Below, piece by piece: positions 12,101 to 22,994 of a stretch of 64,000 bases of DNA (the first letter of the stretch is position 1; each line of letters opens with the position of its first letter). Origin of the DNA: Aricia agestis (lineage: Eukaryota > Arthropoda > Insecta > Lepidoptera > Lycaenidae); assembly GCF_905147365.1 (NCBI RefSeq), contig NC_056406.1, positions 8,720,501-8,784,500 of the forward strand, written 5' to 3'. The notes below the pieces were generated by a model. It did not search any database. It had not been told where the DNA came from and saw only the letters and a program-made list of their open reading frames with translations. The position numbers were made by a program, and so were the translations under genes.

Positions 12101-13327
12101 TTAACTTTTTCTCTGAATTCCTCTTTATGGTGATTTGATTTTTTACTTCTTTTTATTACATTTTTTTGTATGTTTTTATCAACGGCCGGTAAAATTATAT
12201 CAGCTTCAATATTGTGAATCATATCTAATGAAGATATAAGTTTTAATTTCTTTCTGTCCACATTATAAATGGATTCATATGTGATCTGTAATATAAAATT
12301 ATTTTAAGTGATTTTTAATAACTTGGTAAATTACTGTGTATTAAAATCATGAACTTACTTCTCCCTTCATATCCGTCAGCATTTTCTGACCTATAAAGCA
12401 TTTTTGCCTAAAATTGTGATACTTGTGTAAGAGTGAAGCACACTCATAGCAAAAATATTGTGGAAGTCTGTCATCATCACCAATCTGAAATTGATAAATA
12501 ACTAAAACAGTTTGGACCAATGGAGAAAATAAAGGTAATTGGTTGAAATAAATACAGAATTACCAAAGGACTAAAGACAACATTGAGATTCAAAGCCAAA
12601 GGCAACTAAAATTGCTCAACTTGATATTTAAATATTTGAGTGATGTGACATTGAGAGATATGAAATAAATTGCTCCATATTGCTCCACAAATTGCTCCAG
12701 ATTGCTCCATTCGTGTCGCCGAGCAATTATTGCTGTAATTATTGCCCGCGTAAGCGCATCTTAAGTTATCCTTTCTGGTAGCTTCATAATTTGTTAAAAT
12801 CGATTTCGATATTTTAGAGCTAATGCGAACAAACCCTAACTCTTGACTTGAGTGATTATGATGAATAATAAAAAGATACTTAGCCCCTCGGTATGTGCAA
12901 AAATCTATGCAAAAAAATAGGTAGGTTGTGTGCCAAAAAAAAATTTAAAAGATCCTCATAATCTATTAAGCTAAATTATTAAATAATGTCTCCAAAATAC
13001 AATAAAATAGTGCGAGCTTTAAATGCGGCGTGAAATCAGAGACTAAGAAAATATATTTTTCTAATCCGAGTCTTAAAAACTTACGATATTACTTTAACTT
13101 TGTTATGGGTCCCTTGTTTAAGTTTCTAATATTAAATGGCCTAATCCTAAATCCCAATCTTTTCCATGAAGAAAATTCTTACAGAATCGAGAATACACAA
13201 CATAAATCAGTTCACTTACTTTATGTCCCAGAACTTCTTCGTAGTACAACTGCAAGCTGTACACATTTATTTTGAACATTTTTGCCTCTGTTCGAAGGCA
13301 TATCCTACATATTTTTAGGTGAGTCAT
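3182..13327 (-). CDS. ZAD-C2H2 zinc-finger protein, paralogue 1 (12 exons traced)
   Basis: Probable nuclear DNA-binding regulator with an N-terminal zf-AD domain and ten C2H2 fingers. Coding exons in transcript order: 13220-13327, 12359-12484, 11704-12285, 11176-11298, 10532-10659, 10364-10438, 8935-9082, 8301-8425, 7663-7711, 7442-7573, 3776-3889, 3182-3297. All joins have GT donors and AG acceptors and keep frame (1826 nt). Exons 1-2 carry the zf-AD cysteine pairs CRIC and CYEC. Exon 3 is a 194-codon Lys/Glu/Asp-rich linker. Fingers run from CTDC (exon 4) to CTLC (exon 12, after HTGEKPY). One finger has H-x6-H spacing and one has C-x2-C-x11-H. The start MTHLKICRIC gives exactly 108 nt in exon 1, as in both paralogues; an ATG two codons upstream is possible. 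The last traced exon ends in a donor (AAAAG/GTAA), but reading through gives AGG TAA, so the protein may stop there at about 609 residues. No further exon was recognised. Confidence 0.9.
3345..3545. repeat. degenerate (GT)n/(GC)n microsatellite
   Basis: Purine-pyrimidine alternating GTGTGCGTGTGC-like tract of about 200 bases in the intron before the last traced exon of paralogue 1. His/Thr-rich open frames across it are artefacts of the repeat. Confidence 0.85.
3612..3702. repeat. 91-bp MITE, TWA target (PIF/Harbinger type)
   Basis: Ends GGCCCTGTTTCACCACTTA and its near-perfect inverse, flanked by TTA/TAA. The arms pair over about 27 bases. Confidence 0.75.
4181..4378 (-). mobile_element. 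short Helitron-like element, minus copy
   Basis: GATGACGCCCGCAACTCAGT through GAAGAGGTAACAGACAAACA; opposite orientation to the 31331 copy. Downstream flank of paralogue 1. Confidence 0.65.
4640..5265 (+). pseudogene. LINE ORF1 (gag-like) fragment with AT-rich tail
   Basis: The frame 4928-5170 (80 codons) reads like the C-terminal half of an insect LINE ORF1, including SRHKVNFSSFVVRVP and EEFWPTDVVYRRFRGRLR. Upstream, another frame gives EGFILVERRKKKPAARNHRG, so a frameshift plus an in-frame TAG just before 4928 break it. A short 3' region and an (AAAT)n-like tail at about 5246-5263 follow immediately, with no RT between. This stretch is GC-richer than its surroundings. Confidence 0.65.
5767..6060 (-). 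repeat. GGCCAAGTGCGAGTCGG-family repeat, partial
   Basis: Minus-oriented copy holding AGGGTTCCGTACCCAAAGGG, GAGACTTCGATGTCTGTCC and GGGGGGCTCCCATACAAC. It runs into a family B SINE at 6086. Confidence 0.7.
6086..6399 (+). mobile_element. SINE family B copy with CCCTA-rich tract
   Basis: Begins ACGTGGGAGAGCC, contains GGCCGGCTCGACCGG, CTTGCGCTGTGTTTCGC and GAGTGAGTGAGTTTACCGG, then a variable (CCCTA/TTCCC) tract, AAAAGGCCGGCAACGCAC and GTGTCCATGGGCGACGG, and ends A-rich. It resembles an abundant lepidopteran SINE (possibly Metulj-like; from memory). Confidence 0.8.
7972..8236. repeat. TIR element, about 265 bp
   Basis: GCCGGCCGCAATGCG and GTTTTCCGTATTCGG at the left have inverse counterparts CCGAATTCG..CGTATTC and CGGAAAACGTGTG..GGCTGGCC at the right. 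Intron 8 of paralogue 1. Confidence 0.5.
9103..9267. repeat. 165-bp GC-rich MITE, TTA duplication
   Basis: Inverted ends GGCGTTCGCTGCGTTAAGCG and CTCAACGCAGCGAACGCCC, both flanked by TTA. A strikingly GC-rich island in AT-rich intron 6 of the paralogue 1 finger gene, 20 bases before exon 7 in transcript terms. Confidence 0.75.
10028..10114. repeat. inverted repeat
   Basis: ACGTCGCTGCAAAGCGCTGT and ACAGCGCTTGCAGCGACGT form arms around about 48 bases. Intron 6 of paralogue 1; no TSD seen. Confidence 0.6.
10823..11152 (+). mobile_element. SINE family B copy
   Basis: Full-length second copy, about 90% like the one at 6086, with a longer CCCTA/TTCCC tract. It ends in TTATTTCATAAAAAAA and lies just downstream (in the antisense direction) of exon 4 of the paralogue 1 finger gene, which is transcribed opposite to it. 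Confidence 0.85.
11361..11491. repeat. 131-bp MITE with TA-type ends
   Basis: TATAGTCTGTCAAGAAAGTG and its inverse TTCTTGACGGACTATA; arms pair over about 40 bases, including AAAAAGTGGCAACAT. Intron 3 of paralogue 1. Ends resemble the GCGTCAAGAATG repeats near 38020 and 43490. Confidence 0.75.
12660..12762. repeat. right-end fragment of the Harbinger element family
   Basis: Matches the last 90 bases of the 50.2-51.7 kb element, including TTGCTCCA repeats, CATTCGTGTCGC and GAGCAATTATTGC, then GTAAGCGCATCTTAA. Intron 1 of paralogue 1. Confidence 0.6.
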
Positions 13328-13922
13328 CCCCATATCAAATAATTTACAATTATAATTATAATTTTTAAACAAAATCAAATAAATAAAACTCCATCACAGA
13401 ACTCCATGAAAGATGAAACAAATTTTATTTTCCTTCTTCTTCTACTTTGGCTTCTTCTTCTTCTTTATTTTTCTTATTATGGCACTTCGGTTATATAACC
13501 ATAGCCAGTGTCGAGTTACTAAATATTATAGCGGGAAAACAATATTTCTTAATACAATTTCAGCATCGTTTTATATAGGTTTATATAGGTCTAAAGTCTA
13601 GTCAAAGTCTAAGTAAAAGTCAAAACAGTCAGGAAGTCAGGATGCTAGGGTATTTGCATAAAATTAAGCTGGTCTCCTTGTGTTTGTCTTATTTTTACAT
13701 GTTATTCTAAAAGTGCAATAATCAAAAAATATTATAAAGTTACAAAATTTTTACAAAGTCGCCATGGACAGTGTTATGCAAGATGTAACAATTTAATCAT
13801 AAACGAAATTTTAGGGTCTGGCTGACATTATACTAAATGCGATATAAGATGAATATAGGTATTATCATATTTCGTGCTACGGATCTTTTTACAACAAAAG
13901 AAAAAAGTAAAACATAATGTAA

Positions 13923-14142
13923 TTTTTTTTATGAAATAAGGGGGCAAACGAGCAAACAGGTCACCTGATGGAATAATTAGGGTAGGGGATTGGGCTTCCG
14001 GTAAACTCACTCACTCGGCGAAACACAGCGCAAGCGCTGTTTCACGCTGGTTTTCTGTGAGAACCTTCGATCACTAATGTGAAAACGTAGTATTTCTCAG
14101 GTCGAGCCGACCCATTCGTGCCGAAGCATGGCTCTCCCACGT
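13923..14142 (-). mobile_element. SINE family B copy, internally deleted
   Basis: Minus-strand copy lacking the CCCTA tract and the GGCCGGCAACGCAC segment, with the 3' end joined directly to the GGTAGGGGATTGGGC portion. Spacer between paralogues 1 and 2. Confidence 0.8.
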
Positions 14143-14338
14143 ATCAAAATCTTTAATCGAAAAATTACGTTCAATCGACAAAAACAAATAAGTATTTCCT
14201 TTAATTCTTCAAGCCCCATAAGAGCACCGGTGATCGCGACAACAATAGAATACAATAGCATTTCCTGGAAACTGTGATCGAAGTATTAATATTGTAAATG
14301 AACAAAAATAAAAAACTGCTAACTGTTATTAAAATATT

Positions 14339-14535
14339 ACTAGCTATTTGACCGAGCTTTGCTCGGTATTCGATAAAACACGAATAAAATGACATTTTCT
14401 AAAAATGAATCCTAGCTAGATCGATTTAACGCCTCCGAAACCTCCTATATACTAAATTTCATGAAAATCGTTGAAGCCGATTCCGAGATTCCAATTATAC
14501 TATATAATAATTGCTCGTTTAAAGATATAAGATAT
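14339..14535 (-). mobile_element. Helitron-like 3' end with terminal hairpin
   Basis: On the minus strand it finishes ACCGAGC-AAA-GCTCGGT, CAAATAG, CTAG: a 7-bp hairpin about 7 bases before CTAG, the canonical Helitron 3' signature. A second copy is at 51881. Confidence 0.7.
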
Positions 14536-15429
14536 TAATTGTGAGTTACAAACTGTACAAATTTACGTAAGTTTTTAATTTCAATTCTGTAATAATTTAG
14601 CACATAGATTTTCGTAATCTGAAATTGTCTTCCCTAGGTGCTCGATCAGTTTTAGATTCGCCCGAGTCGTACAAGGTTTGTTCATAATTATTACCGATAT
14701 ATAATTATTATCGATGTCTTAAGTATCAGAGGAAAATGTTTGATTTTATAAAATAATTATTATGTGCTCGTTTCTTCGTGATAGTAGATGTGCTTGGTGT
14801 ATACTGCATAATACTATCCGCTTTTGACAATTATTTGTTTCATAACTATGAAAATGACAATAACCGCGCAATCTGTCGTCCGGCGCGCAATATTATGATA
14901 CGTTACCTGTGATATGACCTTGGCGAAAATCTGAATTGTCATATTTTAGTGTTCGAAAAGGAGCCAAATTTAAAACGGTCGAAGTATGGGAGTTACGTTT
15001 CCTTAGTTTTTGTTATTCGTAGACGATAACGAATATCTAATGGCTAATGTCTTACCAATATTACACATTAAAAACCCAGTTTAACACAATTTTAGGAAAA
15101 TAAATAATAATACAAAAACATCACATCACTCTTTCACATTCCCGACAAAACTCCTCGCTTCTTCTTCTACTCCCGACTCCGTGAATGAGGCATTTACTTA
15201 TTTTTTTTATTTGATTGTCAAACAGTTTTCATTTTAGTAACTAGATGGCGTATGGGTAGACAACTATCAGTATAGAGCAGAGAGCTCGACAAGGCTTTAA
15301 ATAAACGTGGCGAAAAAAGGGAACTAACGCTGTCACCATACAAAAACGCCATTTTGCACGTGCATACGTGCACAAACATGAATTTAATATTTTACAACAA
15401 CAAATAATAAAATTAAAATATATAATTAT

Positions 15430-17165
15430 AAAATAAGTAATGTAGCTATAATAAATAAATACTATATGTATATATTATAATAATGGTATTTAAATGGATA
15501 GAGATTCGAGGTAGTGCTCTTTCAAGCGTCTTTTAAAAATAGCAATGGTGGGACTATTACGAATGGTGTGAGGGAGTGAGTTCCACAATCTGACAGCATG
15601 AACAGTAAACGAGTAGGAGTAAAAGTTGGAGCGATGGGAGGGAAGGGAGAGATTAGACCGGACATTGGACCTACAGGGGAGATCAGGAGATCGGGAAAAA
15701 TTGAATCTATCAAGGAGGTATGGAGGAGATAGAGGATTATACAGGATATTGTAAACTAGGCAGAGAATGTGGGAGTTGCGGCGGAGACGGATGGGAAGCC
15801 ACTTGAGTTTTGAACGGTAGGCTGAGATATGGTCGAACTTTCTCAAGCCAAACACAAAGCGTATACAGAGATTCTGTAACCGTTCAAGTCTACTTAACTG
15901 CTCCTCAGTGGCGTCAAGGTAACAGGAATCGGCGTAGTCAAGGATGGGAAAGATGAGTGTCTGGACAAGGAAGATTTTGGTATGTATAGGTAGGAAATTT
16001 TGGAGGCGCCTCAGCGTGTGTAGTGAGAAATGAACTTTTCTGCTTACTTCGGTTACTTGTGGGTTCCACGACAGGTTATGGTCAAGAATTATGCCTCGGT
16101 TTTTGGCCGACTTTGTGTAATTGATAACAGTGCCATCAAAAATTACATTCGGTACATTGCATAACCGTTAAGACATGTATCTGCTGCCTATGATCATAGC
16201 TTGCGATTTTCGGGGATTAACCAACAGGCCAAAAGAATTTGCCCAGTTGGCTATTCGCTCAAGGTCAGAGTTGATGTCATTGACTGCAGATACGATGTCG
16301 AGAATGTGAGAATGGCGATAGATTTGCAAGTCGTCTGCGTAGAGATGGAAGTAGGATTTAATTATTAAAGTGATATTATTTATAAATATTGAAAAGAGAG
16401 GAGAAAGAACGCCACCCTGGGGTACCCCCGCATCAAGAACACACCAGTCTGAGGAAGCCTCGCCGGAGCGGACTCGCTGCGAGCGTCCCCGAAGATAGGA
16501 ATCAAGCCAAGTAATCACTGACGGGGATAATTTAAGGGAGTGCAGGATGGAAAGAAGGATGTCAAAGTCAACAGAATTGAACGCACTGCTGGAGTCAAGC
16601 AACACTAGTATTACACTACACATTTATTTTCTAAAGCTAGGCGCAGATCATCAGTGACCTTCAGCAGCGCAGTTACAGTACTGTGACCAGAACGGAAGCC
16701 GGATTGAAAAGAAGAAAGCAAATGATTGGATGATAAAAAATGGGACAACTGCTGGTGGGCTATATGTTCGAGAACTTTGGAAAGGAACGGTAATATAGAG
16801 ATAGGTCTGTAATCGGATAGAGAGGAGGGATTAGGAGTTTTGGGTAAAGGAATTACATCAGCACGTTTCCATGTCGAGGGGAAGCAACTCGTTGCCAAGG
16901 AGAGATTAAAAATATGGGTGAGAACTGGCAGGAGTTCAGGAAAGGAGAGGGAAATCATACGGGAACTGAGACTGTCATTGCCTACCGCAGTAGATTTAAT
17001 AGCCGCTAGATGCTTAGCGACATCATCCTCAGTAACATATGTGAAGGAGAAAGTGTCACAGGAAGGGAGAGGAGAGGATGAGAGATGGGATAATGTGCGC
17101 GCTTTTGTGGCTTGGTCAATGCATAATATATGTGACAAGTTGACAGCAGAAGGCGCTCTAAAATA
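15430..17165 (-). pseudogene. non-LTR retrotransposon reverse transcriptase, decayed
   Basis: Reads on the minus strand from about 17160 to 15490. It contains RT hallmarks in order: DYRPISILPFLSKVLE, FQSGFRSGHST, LLDSSSAFNSVD, AGVPQGGVLSPLF, the catalytic HLYADDLQIY, then a C-terminal region ending LWNSLPHTIRNS. One frameshift near 16617 and one in-frame TAA at 16168 interrupt it, and the frame is open on either side of the TAA. The endonuclease half is missing, so it is a 5'-truncated copy of a CR1/Jockey-group LINE (clade not resolved). An AT-rich 3' tail with AATAAATA follows at about 15450. Confidence 0.85.
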
Positions 17166-17433
17166 AGGGAGTTCGAGTGTACCGTGTTGGCCTATATTCC
17201 ATCCAGAAAATATATTATCAATGCAATCAACATTTTAATTCTAATATATGAAAACAGATGGCGTTTTATTTTTTACTTAAATATATTTTATGTATAATAT
17301 TATAAAAAATCCAGAAATATATCGATGCAATGAACATTTTAGTTCTAATGCGATTCAACAGATGGCGTTTTATATTTTACTTCATTGTAACATATTTATT
17401 CCTCTATGATAGAACTAATCATACTTATTAGTT

Positions 17434-17671
17434 ACTAGCTGTTGCCCGCGACTTCGTCCGCGAGGACTTTAGTTTATAGCGCGCGGTGTCAACAAAATTT
17501 GTGTCAAATTTAAAAACTTTTTAAAACCCTGGTAAGTGGTACCCCTCTTAGGGCCGCGCTACACCGGTATGGCAGCGCTGAAAGTGCTCGCCTCGCCGCT
17601 GCCATTCCGGTGTAGCGCAGCCCTTAATTAATCAAAATACCCAAAAACAGCTGTGCAGTGTGCACATAATC
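17434..17671 (-). mobile_element. Helitron-like element, reversed 3' part
   Basis: The minus-strand end reads GACGAAGTCGCGGGCAACAG CTAG. It abuts head to head a longer copy in the plus orientation (17672-18397) and is interrupted by a small MITE. The family resembles Lep1-type elements of Lepidoptera (from memory). Confidence 0.7.
17551..17623. repeat. 73-bp MITE, TTA duplication, nested in Helitron
   Basis: GGGCCGCGCTACACCGG and CCGGTGTAGCGCAGCCC at the ends, flanked by TTA. Arms of about 27 bases leave a loop of under 20. Confidence 0.8.
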
Positions 17672-18397
17672 TATACTAATATTATAAATGCGAAAGTATC
17701 TCTGTCTGTCTGTCAGTCTCGCTTTCACGCCAAACGCCAAAAGTATCTCTGTCTGTCTGTCTGTCAGTCTCGCTTTCACGCCAAACGCCAAAAGTATCTC
17801 TGTCTGTCTGTCTGTCAGTCTCGCTTTCACGCCAAACGCCAAAACTTCCGAACCGATTGTAATGAAATTTTGTATACAGATAGTCCAAAGCCTGAGAAAG
17901 GACATAGGCATTTTTTTTACTGGAAAAAAGGGTTGTAAGGGGGTGAAAATGCGTAAATTTGTTGAAATTAAGTTAGTTCCAACAATTCATAATAGATGGC
18001 GCCGTGCGTCTTCTACATCGCGCTGACGCTTGCTCAAAAGTCTTTCTATAAGACGTGGTCTTACATTTAAGTTTCGATTTTTTTCGATTGTTATATCTAT
18101 TCTACGGTATTAAATAACTCAGTACTTTATCTGTGCAGTGACGTAACCTTAAATCTATCAATGATAAATAGTTTATGGGTAAAGTTGTGTAATTGGAGGG
18201 CTAAATAAGCTTTCAAATTTGGCATAAAATATAAAGTTTAATATAAAAAAATGAAATACTTATTGTGTGCACACTGCACAGCTGTATTGATTTAAGGGGT
18301 ACCAGGGTTTTTTTATAAAAGCTTTTGACACCAATTTTGTTGACATCGCGCGCTATAAACTGAAGTCCACGCGGACGAAGTCGCGGGCAACAGCTAG
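17672..18397 (+). mobile_element. Helitron-like element with 3x repeat
   Basis: Starts TCTATACTAATATTATAAAT and ends CGCGGACGAAGTCGCGGGCA ACAGCTAG. Near the 5' end a 48-51-base unit (AAAGTATCTCTGTC ... CACGCCAAACGCC) occurs three times at 17693-17843; the protein-like frames there are repeat artefacts. Confidence 0.75.
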
Positions 18398-18750
18398 TCA
18401 TATATAAATGATAATGTAATACCCCCCCTTACAAAAATTAAAAAGAAATAGTTAGAGGTTTAACCGTTTCCGTGCGGATGCCACCGATAGGCATCATGGG
18501 TAGCTTTTCTGTATGGCGGGTGACGCCCGAGAGGAGATAAAATGTTTACCTGTAAAACTATGATAAAATTACATTTTTCAGAGGTTTCCCCTCAATGAAA
18601 GTGACTTTATTTGTCACGTATTTTACGTGTACAGTGTTAGTTTTAAGATATTGCATAAAAACTTACACTTCAGGAGTCCTAAACATTTTATAAATATATA
18701 ACGCCAACACCAGCAAAATCTCACATCAACATAATTTATTCTTATAACTA

Positions 18751-18910
18751 ACTAGCAGCCCGCCCCCTGCTTCGCACGGTTATGAAACAAACACTAACGC
18801 TCAAATTTACGAAAAGAAGCCGTTTACAATAATTATTGTCACTAGTATAATTACACAAAATTATGCATGTATTCGGGTCTCTTTTTGCATAAAGTATGCA
18901 TGTATTCTGG
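18751..18910 (-). mobile_element. Helitron-like 3' end, another family
   Basis: Minus-strand end CCGTGCGAAGCAGGGGGCGG GCTGCTAG. The adjacent 130 bases recur at 31935-32060 in intron 3 of paralogue 2. Confidence 0.5.
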
Positions 18911-19342
18911 TTTCTTTTTGTAGCTCGCGGAACAATTTTTTTGACGCAGTTACTCTTTCTTAGTTGCTATTATTCGTAGAATACATCATTTCCTTTTTTG
19001 ATTTGATTTGTTGAATTCAGATATTTCATTCAAAAACTACCACTTAAACAAAGTTTATTTGTTTATAAAATGCTATAAAAAGTAGATACATTTTTTGGCG
19101 TTATACATGACTAGCATGTAATATCCCGTTCTACAATAAAACGAAAATAAATTGATCACTATAGCCAAAGGTTTACAACACCTGATAAAAATAAGTTACT
19201 TACCTTCCATTTCTGTTTGTACACGTAAATAATCACTTTTAAATACTTGAAATGAACTATAATTCCGTTCACGTTCGCTTTTGGGTCGCTACTAAAAGAA
19301 AAACAATTGGAAACAGACGAAACAGCGATAAATTATAATCCC

Positions 19343-19402
19343 TGGCGGGTGGCGCCCGAGTGGAGATATCAAAGTTCCTGGCGGTAGGCGCCTCAGAGGA
19401 GA
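19343..19402. repeat. short tandem motif with GGCGCC core
   Basis: CCTGGCGGGTGGCGCCCGAG then GGAGATATCAAAG, repeated diverged as CCTGGCGGTAGGCGCCTCAG AGGAGATACG. A third copy is at 18513-18540. Function unknown. Confidence 0.5.
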
Positions 19403-19985
19403 TACGAAATATTTGTTCGCAGCCAGGCACGTGAAATTGCCAAAAATGACACCGCACTCAATCGGTTAATAAAATATCATAAACAGAATTATGTATGTTT
19501 TTTATTTCATCCTTCTGATACATATTTTCGTAAGCATTTTGTTTTCATCTAACATAGGTTCAATACAGTGTAGTAAGTGAACTTGGCTCTTCAAAATAAT
19601 ACTAATATTGAGTTGTCTTGACTTACACTACTCTAAGGTATAGGATAAAAATCTCCTGGATCATTCCGTAGACTGCCAATTGTGTTTCTGTTTCTGTTGA
19701 CAAAATACCATACTATTATTATATAATAAAAAAAAATACCAAAGTTTGATGCTAAATTATTCAGAAAGTTTAGCTTTCAGTAACTTTATTTTTACAGATT
19801 ATCATGATATCGCTTCCACTCCCAAGATTTCCAAGAATCGGCGATCGAAGGAATATTATTGATCTGTGAGTCATAAAAATTAAGTACCTACATTTTTCGA
19901 GACTTGTGCATCTATAGCAAAAAACTTTGGACTCCTTTTAACAAAAATGCGGAAACGTGAGTGCATGAAAGAAGTAGGATTAAAA

Positions 19986-20033
19986 TTGATCAAACGCGTC
20001 GCAACACAATCGTGTTCCGACGCGTTTGATCAA
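19986..20033. repeat. near-perfect hairpin
   Basis: TTGATCAAACGCGTCG and its perfect inverse at 20018-20033; inner bases AACAC/GTGTT pair too, leaving a 4-base loop. Related CAAACGGTTG/CAAACCGTTTG motifs occur at 20340-20400. Confidence 0.8.
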
Positions 20034-20254
20034 ACCCGCTTAGTTTAGTGCTGGATTATGAAGAAGAAAAAAAAGAAGCTGTAGTTTCTAGCACTTTCTG
20101 TAGATGTTCGTGGGTAAAACGATATTATGTTAGTCGATAGGCCATACCATTAATTTGGACCAAAGTCGTTTTCTTTTTTTTTCTCTTCTGACGCAGGACA
20201 TTAACGTTATAAACATAAGATAAGAAAATCGCGATCCCTGTTCTAGAATCTGGA

Positions 20255-20276
20255 CTCTAGAGTCTAGACTCTAGAG
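20255..20276. repeat. 22-bp perfect palindrome
   Basis: CTCTAGAGTCT followed by its exact inverse AGACTCTAGAG, made of three XbaI-like TCTAGA cores. Confidence 0.85.
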
Positions 20277-20470
20277 CATCTTATGCATCACAAGACGTGT
20301 ACACGACTGCGCGTATTGAATGAAACTGCGCAAACCATTCAAACCGACATCAAACGGTTGCATCAAACACGTAAGGTTTGAATCAAACCGTTTGATCGTC
20401 TCGGGGGCTCTTAAAATATACCACTAAGAACAAATGCTTGGCTCTTGGCTCGACTTGGATTATGGTAATA

Positions 20471-20841
20471 GTAATACTCCCCACACCAATTTCAGTGACG
20501 GTGGCCAGTTTCATTGAAACCAAGACCAGTTACGTAGGAGTAATTTTATAGTGCCCAAATGTGTGCGCAGTTCGCAAGAGCACTCTCTATTCCTTCACTC
20601 TCATAACCCAGTGAAACGGAAGACGGACACGATTGCCGAGAGATCAGGCGCAGGACCTTTTACAGGGAGAAATTTTTACATGCCCATCCGATGCATAGAT
20701 CATCTTACTTGTCAGACAATCATGTGATCAGCCTGTATTGTTTTTAACCAAACTTGGAAATAACATATTTCTATTGTGGGAATCGAACCCACGACCTCGG
20801 AGTCGAGAGCCACGCTCTTTTAACCACAAGACCACGGAGGC
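20471..20841 (-). mobile_element. tRNA-derived SINE, near full-length copy
   Basis: Minus-strand copy of the same SINE: tRNA-like head at about 20770-20841, body with GCGCAGGACC and CTGATCACATGATTG equivalents, tail towards 20471. Diverged by small indels. Confidence 0.85.
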
Positions 20842-21204
20842 TTATTAAGTATTGGATTATGGCACTCGATCATCGAATAAATGAATTGTTATTCCAGATA
20901 GATATATAGATACCACAATCAGAGAATTTCTAAACTATTGAAAGTGATTTTGATAAATAGGTTCTATATTACATATTATAAATCCTTCGATCGGGGATTC
21001 TTAGAAATGCTATTGTATTCTATTGTTGTCGCAGTCACCGCCACCTTATGGGGCTTGACGGGTTAAACACATACATACTAGTATTAAGGAACTGTAAACT
21101 ACGGAACCCTAAAACGTATATTTTAATAGACCAGTCTTAGTATAAAACTTCTATTTATATTATTATTGATCTTTATCTTTTTTAAATGTCATTTTTCATA
21201 TCAT

Positions 21205-21560
21205 TAGTTTTATTAGTATTGAGGTATAGCACCTGAAACAATATTCATAGCATTTTTTTCTTTTTATTATGTTTATGTTCTTCATTTTTTTTTAGAATGT
21301 AGGGTAATTTCTATGGGCTAGTGTAAATATTTTATTTCTTATTTTAATGTCATTATTTTTTATATTATATTATTATTTATTAGTTGTATTAGTATTTAAG
21401 TAGGTACATTAAATTGCACCTGAAAGAATTTTCATAGCATTTTTTTTTCGTATGTCAGACAGTAAGGATGGCGTTCGGAAGTATGCCATATTCTTATATT
21501 ATTTTTTTATTATCTTTTGTGGTACATCACTTTGCTGTAGGACGTGGGGTAATTTTCTAT
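21205..21560 (+). repeat. diverged tandem duplication
   Basis: TTAGTATTGAGG then GCACCTGAAACAATATTC and GTAGGGTAATTTCTATGGGC recur about 190 bases later as TTAGTATTTAAG, GCACCTGAAAGAATTTTC and GTGGGGTAATTTTCTATAGG. AT-rich, no gene seen. Confidence 0.55.
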
Positions 21561-22994
21561 AGGCCGTAATCCGTCTTCTTTCGCACAGTTATAATTTATA
21601 TGGAGAAGGAGTGCATCGAGCCAATATTGTTTTAAAATTATGGTTTTATCATACCTTATTTTAATAAATAAAACATTACACACTACAATGTTCACATTAC
21701 GATATTTTTAATGACAAGCCTATACACATGTAATAAACTTTTTTATTTATGGTTGAAATCTGTTTTTTTTTTCTTGTGAAGTCTATTGTCAAATTAAAAA
21801 TGGATTATTGTTTTTTTATTAAATCTGAAATAGTCAATACTTTAAGGATGTATATAAGGTCAAATTCCGTAGTACATGCTATTAAATTACGAAAGTAATA
21901 AATCTGTAAAAAATTGGACAGACCAGACTTTTTTTTTTTTTATTATTAATTATAATGATTTTTTATAATAGATTTTTAAAGAACTATTCGATATTTAATT
22001 ATTATTGACAAAAATGATGTACTTTGACTCCCGCAAATGGCGGCCTAGAGCTCGGCAAGACACAACTTTAAATGAACGTGGTGAAAAAAGGAACTAACGC
22101 TGCCATCATACAAAAACTAAATTTTTGACAGCTCTTATTTACCAGCAGCGCCCGGCTCACGTCCATTTATAGCTTTGTCGCACCCTTCGAAGGAAACTTC
22201 ATCAATTTCAATTTGGAATATTTCCTCAGAATTACCGGTGACCCCACTTTTTTGGGCTTAAAAAATCGCTAATCGTACAAAGAAATTGATAAGCAGTTTT
22301 TTAGTCGTTTATCTTTGATACAAAGTTCCCAATTCTGATGAATTCTAAAAAAATGTAACACTTCCGGCAAAAATTACGTATAATAAATAGAAATTTTAAA
22401 ATGAATTATTTCACATATCTTGCCGGTAAGGTATTGATTTTTTTGGTGTCAATAGAAGCAGGAGGTTTACTTCTACTATATAATATTTCGAATTTAGGTG
22501 AGAATATTTGAATTTATAAATGTTATATACATCCTTAACGGGGAGCCAAAAAAAGAAAAAATAAATAATATTTTGGTAATAGAAGACTAATAGCATTGAA
22601 ACTTATAATTAAAAAGGTCGAATTTCGATCATTGGTCGATCATCTCTAGTACAGATAATTATAGCCAAATTTGTAAACTTAGTTTAAGGGCGCTATCACA
22701 TTTTTTCACAAATATCAGCGATTTTCAGGTAGGTACCATTTTAAAGAATTAGGAGTCACACTGGGAGGATATTTTGGTTTCATATTCATCTTCATGTCTA
22801 AGCCATAAAATTTTTATAGCCTCCTACAAAATTTTCACATAAATACGTTTTAACCACAGAAATAAATCAAGATAGAACGGCTAAGCGGGTGGAGTACGCG
22901 TGTTTCAATCTTGCACAAGTGAGCAAGATTTGTTGAACGTTCATTTAGTCAGCGCGCACGTCTCGACTTGATTTACCGGAGAGGTTGTGCAAAA

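Larger units (their letters stand above)
18911..20470. other. spacer without recognisable gene
   Basis: AT-rich intergenic sequence holding only the short motifs and hairpins listed separately. TGTTTCTGTTTCTGTTGACA at about 19684 also occurs at about 425, so part is repeat-derived. Confidence 0.4.

Noticed and set aside
16840..17166. Plus-strand frame of 108 codons
   Set aside because: Reverse complement of the LINE reverse transcriptase at 15.4-17.2 kb.
17624..18026. Open frames with repeated TDRQTDRQ or CLSVCQSRF motifs
   Set aside because: Produced by the (CTGT)n tandem units inside a Helitron-like element on both strands.
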